Shown: positions 1 to 5,253 of the stretch, piece by piece
How positions within the stretch are numbered: the stretch's first letter is position 1
Layout of the letters: each line of letters begins with the position of its first letter
NCBI GenBank assembly: GCA_019239815.1
Contig: JAFAZL010000701.1
Coordinates: forward strand, 1-6,317
Length of the DNA stretch: 6,317 nt
Source of the DNA: Acidobacteriota bacterium
GTDB lineage: Bacteria > Acidobacteriota > Terriglobia > Acidoferrales > UBA7541
Direction of reading: 5' to 3'
Made by a program: the position numbers and the translations under genes
The notes under the pieces: generated by a model
What the model saw: only the letters and a program-made list of their open reading frames with translations
Told to the model about the DNA's origin: nothing
The model's database searches: none

Positions 1-660
1 AATCATCGCAGCGTCCTCGCCGGCGACTGGCTCTACATGCAGTCGTTCCAGATGGCGCTTGAAGAACGCAATTTCCGGATCCTCGATGTCCTGATCGATC
101 TCACGCAAAAAATGGTCGAAGGCGAATTGCTGCAACTCGCCAAAATCGGCCGTATGGATATCACCGAGGAAGACGCATTGCAGCTCGCGACCTACAAGAC
201 CGCATGTCTCTTTAGCGGTTGCGCGCGTCTTGGCGCCGTTCTCGGCGGCGTTGACGATACCGATGAAACCGCGCTCGCCGAATACGGCCGCTACGCCGGC
301 CTCGCGTTCCAGTTAGTCGATGATCTTCTCGATTTCACCGCCTCCGCACAGCAGTTGGGCAAACCCGTCCTGAGCGATCTGAAGGAAGGCAAAGTCACCT
401 TGCCTTTGATCTATGCAATGGAGAACGGGCATCGTCACGCACGCGAATTGGTCGCCCGCGTTTTGGAAGAAAAGGAATTCGATTCCGTGAAGCCGGAAAC
501 TCTGGTCGCGCTCGTTCGCGAATCGGGTGCGCTCGATCGTGTTCGCTCACTCGCGCACGACTACGCGCGTCGCGCCAAAGCCAGCCTGAATGGGAGCAAC
601 TCGGAATATGCTCGCGCGCTGCTCACGGTGCCCGACTTCATCCTCGAGCGCGAAAACTAG
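1..660 (+). CDS. Polyprenyl diphosphate synthase (trans-isoprenyl synthase), 5'-truncated by the window edge
   Basis: This class of enzyme extends an allylic diphosphate with isopentenyl diphosphate to make the long prenyl chain of quinones (octaprenyl or heptaprenyl type) in the cytosol. The frame is open from base 1 and reads 219 residues to a TAG at 658-660; the Met at position 37 is internal. The visible part starts with SVLAGDWLY, the conserved helix that follows the first aspartate-rich motif, so about 100 N-terminal residues including that DDxxD motif lie outside the window. The second aspartate-rich motif is intact: DDLLD at visible residues 107-111 (bases 319-333), followed by GKP and DLKEGKVTLPLI, all family signatures that bind Mg-diphosphate. 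The segment GELLQLAKIGRM and KTACLFSGCARLGAVLGG also match the family. Chain length cannot be read from this part. A deacetylase gene follows 41 bp downstream on the same strand, so the two may be cotranscribed. Confidence 0.95.
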   Translation, partial: NHRSVLAGDWLYMQSFQMALEERNFRILDVLIDLTQKMVEGELLQLAKIGRMDITEEDALQLATYKTACLFSGCARLGAVLGGVDDTDETALAEYGRYAGLAFQLVDDLLDFTASAQQLGKPVLSDLKEGKVTLPLIYAMENGHRHARELVARVLEEKEFDSVKPETLVALVRESGALDRVRSLAHDYARRAKASLNGSNSEYARALLTVPDFILEREN

Positions 661-691
661 CTCGTCGTTCGTTCTGCATTGACCGCAACTC

Positions 692-697
692 AGGAAG
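692..697 (+). promoter_or_regulatory. Ribosome binding site of the deacetylase gene
   Basis: AGGAAG lies 4 bases before the ATG at 702 and supports that start. It sits in the 41 bp gap after the prenyl synthase stop codon. I see no convincing terminator or promoter in this gap, which fits read-through transcription from the upstream gene. Confidence 0.6.
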
Positions 698-701
698 TCC
701 G

Positions 702-1637
702 ATGCTTCCGTTCAAGCTCATCTATCACCCGCGCTACGATCTGAATCTCGGCGCCCACGTCTTCCCGTCGCAGAAATTCCGACTCATCACAGAGACTTTG
801 CTCAAAGAAAAAATTGCGACGCCGCAGGATTTTCTCGAACCGAAGCCAGCAAGCGACAAAGATTTGCTGCGCGTCCACACGCCATCCTGGGTGGAAAAAC
901 TAAAGACCGGAACGCTGACACCGTACGAAGTCGCGAAACTCGAAGTGCCGTATTCGACAGAACTACGCGACGCGGTCTGGCTCGCTGCCGGCGGAACGAT
1001 TCTTGCGGCACAGTCGGCATTGCGCGATGGCTTCGGCTGCAACATCGGTGGAGGCTTCCATCATGCGCATGCCAATCATGGAGAAGGATTCTGCGCAATT
1101 CACGATGTGGCCGTCGCAATTCGCCGCTTGCAAGCCGATGGCGCAATTCGCAAAGCGATGGTGATCGATACCGACGTGCATCACGGCAACGGAACCGCGG
1201 CAATTTTTGGAGATGACGACAGCGTCTTCACACTGTCGATCCATCAGCTCAACAACTATCCGCCATACAAGCCGCCATCGAATGTCGACCTCGAAATGTG
1301 GGATCGCGCCGACGACGAAGAGTATCTCGACGAATTGATTCCAGCAGTACAGAAAGCCATCGGTGAATTTCAGCCCGACATGGTGTTCTACGTCGGCGGC
1401 GCCGATCCATTCTGCGAAGACCAACTCGGCGGACTGTCGCTAACGAAAGCCGGATTGATTGAGCGCGACCGTAAAGTCTTCGAGGAAGCGCGCCGCATCG
1501 GCATCCCCGTCGTCACGACGCTTGCCGGCGGGTACGCACGCCGAGTCGAAGACACAGTTCGCATCCACGTCAACACGATCGTCACCGCCCGCGGAGTCGC
1601 CGCGATGTACCCCGCCGCAAATGCTGCCGCGAACTGA
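702..1637 (+). CDS. Histone deacetylase family protein (zinc amidohydrolase, AcuC/HDAC superfamily)
   Basis: This is a complete 311-residue arginase-fold deacetylase with no signal peptide, so it is expected in the cytosol. Bacterial relatives remove acetyl groups from proteins such as acetyl-CoA synthetase, or from acetylpolyamines; the substrate here is unknown. The whole active site is visible. The tandem catalytic histidines are H120-H121 in GGGFHHA. The zinc ligands are D158 and H160 in DTDVHHGNGT and D235 in GGADPF. The transition-state tyrosine is Y278 in LAGGYA. The motif EDQLGGLSLT after the third ligand also fits the family. GGGFHHA followed by GEGFCAIHDVAVAI resembles the class IV (HDAC11-like) and related bacterial branch more than the AcuC branch, but that is recalled similarity, not a tree. 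The start is set by AGGAAG at 692-697. The gene ends 14 bp from the convergent TPR-thioredoxin gene. The C-terminal tail is Ala/Asn-rich (AANAAAN). Confidence 0.93.
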   Translation: MLPFKLIYHPRYDLNLGAHVFPSQKFRLITETLLKEKIATPQDFLEPKPASDKDLLRVHTPSWVEKLKTGTLTPYEVAKLEVPYSTELRDAVWLAAGGTILAAQSALRDGFGCNIGGGFHHAHANHGEGFCAIHDVAVAIRRLQADGAIRKAMVIDTDVHHGNGTAAIFGDDDSVFTLSIHQLNNYPPYKPPSNVDLEMWDRADDEEYLDELIPAVQKAIGEFQPDMVFYVGGADPFCEDQLGGLSLTKAGLIERDRKVFEEARRIGIPVVTTLAGGYARRVEDTVRIHVNTIVTARGVAAMYPAANAAAN

Positions 1638-1651
1638 ATCGGTCGCAAAAA

Positions 1652-2980
1652 TTATTTGGCGGATGCGCTAGCCTGGCCCAACGCCTGGTGAATCGCGGAG
1701 ATGAGATTTTTCTGCGAGCCTTCTTCGTCGTAGCCTTCGGCACGATAGATAATTTTTCCTGAGCGATCGATGATGACAATCGTGGGGAAAGAGTTGATGC
1801 TCAACAGCCGGTCGAGGCCATCCGCAAAAACAACGGTCATTTGCGGCTTGGTTTCCTTCATGTACGGGGCGACGAGCGTTTCATCTTCGTCGCAATCGGC
1901 AGCGAGAAACACGAGATCGCGATTTTGCTGGAAGCTCAGCGCGACACGATCAAACTGTGGTTCGAGCGCGCGGCACGGACCGCACCACGTGGCCCAGAAA
2001 TTGACGACGAGAATCTTTCCTTTTTCGCCCGACAGCAGCAGCGGCGAACTGTCGCTCACGCGGCGCAACGTAAAGCCGAAAGGATCCGTCACGCCAAAAT
2101 TCTTCATCGCTACCGTGGACTTGGGTGGCGCAGCGTTGAGTTCGTCGTAGGTTTTCAGCAAGTACGCGCCGAGTCCATCCTCTGAGCCGTGCGCGAGTCG
2201 CCAAACATTCCCGAGCCGCTGACGGGTTTCACGGCGGTCCACTGCCGTTTTTGCTCCCTCGAAAAGCGAAAAAGCGCGCGCATACTGCTGAATCGCTTTC
2301 GGCAGGTCCTTGTTCAGCTCCGCGATCTCACCTAACTTTTCGGCGGCAACGGCGCTCGGCTCGAAGGCGTAGGCGTCCTCAAAATCCTTTTCCGCTTTCG
2401 CATTGTCTTTCAGCTTCATGTAAAGACGGCCGCGAAACACGAGCACCGTCATGCGGTCGTGGTTCTTGCTGGCAACGTATTCTGCTTGCGAAACTTTCGG
2501 GGATTTGTCGTCGTCGGGGCGATTCACGAAATCGAGAACTCGGGTTGCATAACTCACCGCGCGCTTGAGGCCGGCTTCGTTACCATTCTGTTCGAGAAGC
2601 TGGATCGCGACGAGCGTCATCGAGATGTCGTCGGGGTTGAGCGCGATGATGCGCTCCGCGTAGTTCATGGCGCGGGCGTTGTCTCGCAGTTGAAGACTCG
2701 ATTCGACAAGCGCGCGGTAGATGCGCGTGCGTTGCGGCGCTTCCGGATATTTTTGAAGGAAGGCTTCGAGATTGCGGACGAGCGCGGCGCGGTCATTGCC
2801 GGCACTGTCGATGGCTTGCTGCAACTCTTCTTCGGGCGTGGGATGAGTTTGCGCGTCGCCTTGCTTGGCGGCGGATTTTGGAGGGTTGGAAGCCTGCAGG
2901 GCAGTGCGCGCGACGCAGGGGCTCGCCGCCGAAAACAGGGAAGTGACCAGCACCGTCAGAATTCGCGCTCTGCTCTGCAT
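1652..2980 (-). CDS. Exported TPR-thioredoxin fusion protein (TlpA/ResA-like disulfide oxidoreductase domain)
   Basis: With the ATG at 2980 this protein has 442 residues. Residues 1-24 form a signal peptide (basic MQSRAR, then a hydrophobic stretch, then a likely cleavage near CVA), so it should work in the periplasm. Residues about 50-280 are helical with TPR-like pairs, for example LRDNARAMNYAERIIALNPDD and LKDNAKAEKDFEDAYAFEPS. Residues about 295-435 are a thioredoxin fold of the TlpA/ResA type: VNFWATWCGPC with the redox pair C333 and C336 (bases 1973-1987), a cis-proline in SFPTIVIID (P399) and the following strand-turn GKIIYRAEGY. Such domains usually reduce disulfides in apocytochromes or other exported proteins; the TPR part suggests a docking role. 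The target is unknown. An in-frame ATG at 2989 and a TTG at 3055 are alternative starts, but only 2980 or 2989 puts the signal peptide at the N-terminus. No clear Shine-Dalgarno precedes either ATG. Confidence 0.88.
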   Translation of the reverse strand: MQSRARILTVLVTSLFSAASPCVARTALQASNPPKSAAKQGDAQTHPTPEEELQQAIDSAGNDRAALVRNLEAFLQKYPEAPQRTRIYRALVESSLQLRDNARAMNYAERIIALNPDDISMTLVAIQLLEQNGNEAGLKRAVSYATRVLDFVNRPDDDKSPKVSQAEYVASKNHDRMTVLVFRGRLYMKLKDNAKAEKDFEDAYAFEPSAVAAEKLGEIAELNKDLPKAIQQYARAFSLFEGAKTAVDRRETRQRLGNVWRLAHGSEDGLGAYLLKTYDELNAAPPKSTVAMKNFGVTDPFGFTLRRVSDSSPLLLSGEKGKILVVNFWATWCGPCRALEPQFDRVALSFQQNRDLVFLAADCDEDETLVAPYMKETKPQMTVVFADGLDRLLSINSFPTIVIIDRSGKIIYRAEGYDEEGSQKNLISAIHQALGQASASAK

Positions 2981-3066
2981 TGCCACCATTCTATGCAAAA
3001 TCGAGGAGATTCGCGCGAGTGGCAGGAAACATGAGTCACTGATCGATCGGGGCAAGACGCAATGGC

Positions 3067-3091
3067 GGGCGGGGCAAGCCCCGCCCCTACA
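3067..3091 (-). repeat. TGTAGGGGCG-headed palindrome (REP-like), copy 1
   Basis: On the + strand, 3067-3075 (GGGCGGGGC) is the exact inverted complement of 3078-3086 (GCCCCGCCC), with AA between. Read on the - strand the element begins TGTAGGGGCG at 3091, 15 bases after the TAG stop of the DUF4097 gene. It shares this heading with the element at 5221-5246. No T-run follows the hairpin in the transcribed direction, so it is not a classical intrinsic terminator, although a stem this GC-rich could stabilise an mRNA 3' end or slow polymerase. A dispersed REP-like repeat is the likeliest reading. The remaining gap, 2981-3066, holds no other feature I can support. Confidence 0.7.
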
Positions 3092-3106
3092 GTGGGAGGC
3101 GGAACA

Positions 3107-4087
3107 CTACGACGCGCTGACGCGGATTTCGCCGGAGATGGTGTGCACTTCGACGCGGCCGCCGCCATTGCCCATGCGGGCGCGGAGCGAATGCTTGCCT
3201 TGCTCTTCGATGACGATGGGCACGTCGGTCTTGATCTGGCCAGACACCGCTTCTGCCGAGAGACGGAAATTGGCGTTGCTCGGAACCCCGAGATGCACGA
3301 CGCCAGAGGTGGTCTTCAAATCCCAATAGCTGGTTTCGGCAGGATTGCCCTGCACGTTTACGGTGCCCGAAACAGCGTGCGCCTTAACATCTCGCGTCGC
3401 GCCTTGGACTTCCACAGTGCCGGTAGCTGTGTCTGCGTCCACTCGGCCGCCAGGACCAATGATCTGGGTTCCGCCGGAAAGCGCACTGATGCGAACGTCG
3501 CCTTTAATTTTGGAAGCGGTCACGCTGCCCGATGCGCTCGATGCGCGTAGATCATCGCCGATATTTTGCGCGTCGATGGAGCCGCTCAGTGTGTTCAAAG
3601 TCGTCTGGCGTTCAATGTCACTCACTTTTATCGAGCCGGAAGCGGAGTCGACTTTCACGGGGCCGCGCAGATTCGAAATCGTCTGTGAGCCGGAAATAAC
3701 CTGGGTACTGATCTCCGCGTCGTGCGGAATCTCGATCGTGTAAGTAATCGAGACGTTGTGAATCCTGCTCAAATCCTTTCCGACGCGGATGGTGTCGCCC
3801 TTTTGCTCGACCGGAGGATTACCGACGATGGCGTCGAGACGTTTTTGAGGACTGTCGAAGCCGACACCGGAAGAGCGAACGTCGCCATGAACATGAACTT
3901 TGTTATCGGAACTGCCCTTGATCGTGACATCGCCGGAGGCGTTGGAAAGTTCGAGGCGAATCGGCGCGGTGACGTTGAAGCTGCGATCGAAGGCGCCAGT
4001 CGCGGCGGGTCCCATCTCGCAGCCGGATGCGACAACGGCCAAAACCACGATAGCAATTCCTGAGAGGATGTTTCGCTGGCGGGGCAT
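3107..4087 (-). CDS. DUF4097 family beta-strand repeat lipoprotein
   Basis: This is a complete 326-residue protein. Residues 1-23 are a lipoprotein signal: basic MPRQR, the hydrophobic stretch IAIVVLAVVA, then the lipobox ASGC with the lipid-bearing C23. It should therefore be anchored to a membrane facing the periplasm or outside. The rest is a chain of short beta strands with recurring [SA]SG[ST]-[VI] turns, the mark of DUF4097 (putative adhesin-like, beta-solenoid) proteins. SG or TG dyads fall at residues 132, 150, 168, 186, 204, 222 and 240, exactly 18 apart, then at 261, 282 and 318. The C-terminal GGGRVEVHTISGEIRVSAS is typical of the family's final turn. No enzyme motif is present. 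The biochemical role of the family is unknown; members often sit near sigma/anti-sigma or PspC genes, but none is visible here. The start is firm because GGAGG stands before the ATG. Confidence 0.9.
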   Translation of the reverse strand: MPRQRNILSGIAIVVLAVVASGCEMGPAATGAFDRSFNVTAPIRLELSNASGDVTIKGSSDNKVHVHGDVRSSGVGFDSPQKRLDAIVGNPPVEQKGDTIRVGKDLSRIHNVSITYTIEIPHDAEISTQVISGSQTISNLRGPVKVDSASGSIKVSDIERQTTLNTLSGSIDAQNIGDDLRASSASGSVTASKIKGDVRISALSGGTQIIGPGGRVDADTATGTVEVQGATRDVKAHAVSGTVNVQGNPAETSYWDLKTTSGVVHLGVPSNANFRLSAEAVSGQIKTDVPIVIEEQGKHSLRARMGNGGGRVEVHTISGEIRVSAS

Positions 4088-4105
4088 GATGATTCCTCCA
4101 TCATC
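4088..4105 (-). promoter_or_regulatory. Shine-Dalgarno inside a small inverted repeat before the DUF4097 gene
   Basis: Read on the - strand, the bases just before the ATG are GATGAT, GGAGGA, ATCATC. The outer hexamers are exact inverted complements, so the strong Shine-Dalgarno (GGAGGA, + strand 4094-4099) would sit as a six-base loop on a six-pair stem that ends at the start codon. The Shine-Dalgarno is certain enough to fix the start. Whether the stem forms is untested, and it is weak (four of six pairs are A-T). The rest of the gap up to 4231 shows no convincing -35/-10 pair. Confidence 0.6.
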
Positions 4106-4231
4106 CGGACACGTTTCCTCAACGCACCAGATTGACGCTGCTTGGGCACATGCAGCGACCGACCTTTACGGCAACCGCTTCACAACTAGATACGGAAATT
4201 GGGGTGATTATGTTCCGAGAGAGTCTGGGAC

Positions 4232-5140
4232 TCAAGTCTGGCTCAAGTCGCTGTTGCCAGAGTTCGATTGGGAATCTGGGCGCGGGCGCTCGAGCGCTTC
4301 GTTGAGCGAGCCCTGCCGGTAGCCCTCGAGATCAAGTGCGACGTAGGCGAATCCAACGGTTTTCAGGCGAGCCGACATTTCGGCGGCCATTTCAGGCGCG
4401 AAAGCGCGGGGCATTTCTTCCGGCGCGACTTCGACGCGGGCGAGTTTGTCGTTGTCGTGCAGCCGCACCCGAAATTGCTGGAAGCCGAGATCGCGGAGGA
4501 CGGCTTCGCCGCGTTCGATCAAGCTGAGCCGTTCGCGCGTTACTTCGGTGCCGTAGGGCACGCGCGACGCGAGGCACGCGGACGCCGGGCGATTCCACGT
4601 CGGCAGATTCGCGCGCTGAGAGAGTTCGCGAATCTCGCTTTTGCTGAGGCCGACGTCGAGGAGCGGCGCGAGCACGCGATGTTCTTTCGCGGCGCGATGG
4701 CCGGGCCGAAAATCGAGCGTGTCGTCGGCGTTCACGCCGTATGCGGTTGCGGCGAATCCACGCTGCAACGCAATTTTGTCGAGCACGCTGAACAATTCAT
4801 CTTTGCAGTGGAAGCAGCGATCGGGGGCATTCGCGCGATACGCCAGGTTTTCCATTTCGTGTGTCTCGACGAATTCGTGATGGATATTTTGGGCGCGAAC
4901 GAAATCCCCGACGATGTTGCGATCGTGGGATGAGTAGCTGGGCGAAAGTGCCGTGACGGAGAGCGCGCGATTGCCGAGCGCTTTTTGGGCGGCCCACGCG
5001 AGATAGGCGGAGTCGGCACCTCCTGAGAGTGCAACGATTACGGACGGCAGTTCGGTAAGATTCGCGAGGAGCTGGCGCTCTTTTTCGTCGGCGGAGCGGC
5101 CGTTTTCTTGCGAGATTCGGATTTGGACGTTGGCGGCCAT
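4232..5140 (-). CDS. larE: LarE-type ATP-dependent sulfur insertase (nickel-pincer nucleotide cofactor biosynthesis)
   Basis: LarE adenylates and then thiolates the pyridinium biscarboxylate mononucleotide intermediate, supplying the sulfur atoms of the nickel-pincer cofactor used by LarA-type racemases and epimerases. This 302-residue protein has the N-type PP-loop SGGADS at residues 39-44, RCFHCKDELF at 108-117, YGVNADD at 134-140, the signature ACLASRVPYG at 188-197 with C189 aligned to the sacrificial cysteine of the Lactobacillus enzyme, and YRQGSLNEAL near the C-terminus. C109 and C112 form a CxxC, giving a three-cysteine set with C189. It is cytosolic and of normal family length. The last 20 residues (PDSQSNSGNSDLSQT) look disordered. 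The ATG at 5140 is chosen because no earlier ATG or GTG is evident in frame and it gives the usual lead-in to the PP-loop; no Shine-Dalgarno precedes it. No larB, larC or larA lies in the window. A more distant PP-loop thiolase is the main alternative. Confidence 0.9.
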   Translation of the reverse strand: MAANVQIRISQENGRSADEKERQLLANLTELPSVIVALSGGADSAYLAWAAQKALGNRALSVTALSPSYSSHDRNIVGDFVRAQNIHHEFVETHEMENLAYRANAPDRCFHCKDELFSVLDKIALQRGFAATAYGVNADDTLDFRPGHRAAKEHRVLAPLLDVGLSKSEIRELSQRANLPTWNRPASACLASRVPYGTEVTRERLSLIERGEAVLRDLGFQQFRVRLHDNDKLARVEVAPEEMPRAFAPEMAAEMSARLKTVGFAYVALDLEGYRQGSLNEALERPRPDSQSNSGNSDLSQT

Positions 5141-5150
5141 TTGAAAATTC

Positions 5151-5156
5151 AGTATA
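5151..5156 (-). promoter_or_regulatory. Possible -10 box of larE (leaderless or near-leaderless transcript)
   Basis: Read on the - strand, TATACT lies 10 bases before the larE ATG in a local AT-rich patch. A start site about 7 bases downstream would leave only a few bases of leader, which would match the lack of a Shine-Dalgarno. No good -35 hexamer stands 16-18 bases upstream, so this rests on one hexamer only. Confidence 0.25.
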
Positions 5157-5220
5157 GCGCAAAGGTTGGATGCGGGGACGTCATGGTGAGACGCGAGACG
5201 CAGTGAGATCGTGCGGGCTT

Positions 5221-5246
5221 GGGGCGCAGCATGCTGCGCCCCTACA
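5221..5246 (-). repeat. TGTAGGGGCG-headed palindrome (REP-like), copy 2
   Basis: Bases 5221-5242 are a perfect 22-base palindrome: the half-site GGGGCGCAGCA is followed at once by its inverted complement. Read on the - strand the element begins TGTAGGGGCG at 5246, 7 bases after the TAG stop of the POTRA gene, the same heading and orientation as the copy at 3067-3091 with a different stem core. No T-run follows. Next to it, GAGACGC occurs as a tandem pair at 5188-5201 and once more at 5248-5254, so copies of that heptamer lie on both sides of the palindrome. The rest of the 113-base gap between larE and the POTRA gene holds only the possible larE -10 box. Confidence 0.7.
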
Positions 5247-5253
5247 AGAGACG

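Noticed and set aside
963..1424. A 153-codon - strand open frame opposite the deacetylase
   Set aside because: It lies antisense to the complete HDAC active-site sequence and has no domain signature of its own.
2981..3055. N-terminal extension of the TPR-thioredoxin protein to a TTG at 3055
   Set aside because: The extension would place about 25 residues before a clear signal peptide. The ATG at 2980 (or 2989) starts the protein where an exported protein should begin.
3067..3086. Rho-independent terminator after the DUF4097 gene
   Set aside because: The stem is strong, but no T-run follows it in the transcribed direction, and the same holds for the palindrome at 5221-5242. They are described as REP-like repeats instead.
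2459..3550. Several + strand open frames of 150-190 codons opposite the TPR-thioredoxin and DUF4097 genes
   Set aside because: They are rich in Arg and Ala with no recognisable domain and lie antisense to well-supported genes.
4231..4249. CTCAAGTC repeated at 4231-4238 and 4242-4249 over the larE stop codon
   Set aside because: Two short copies, one inside the coding tail, with no sign of a binding site or slippage consequence; likely chance.
4268..4933. A 221-codon open frame on the + strand opposite larE
   Set aside because: Its translation shows no family motif, while the - strand frame here gives an unmistakable LarE. High GC makes long antisense frames common.
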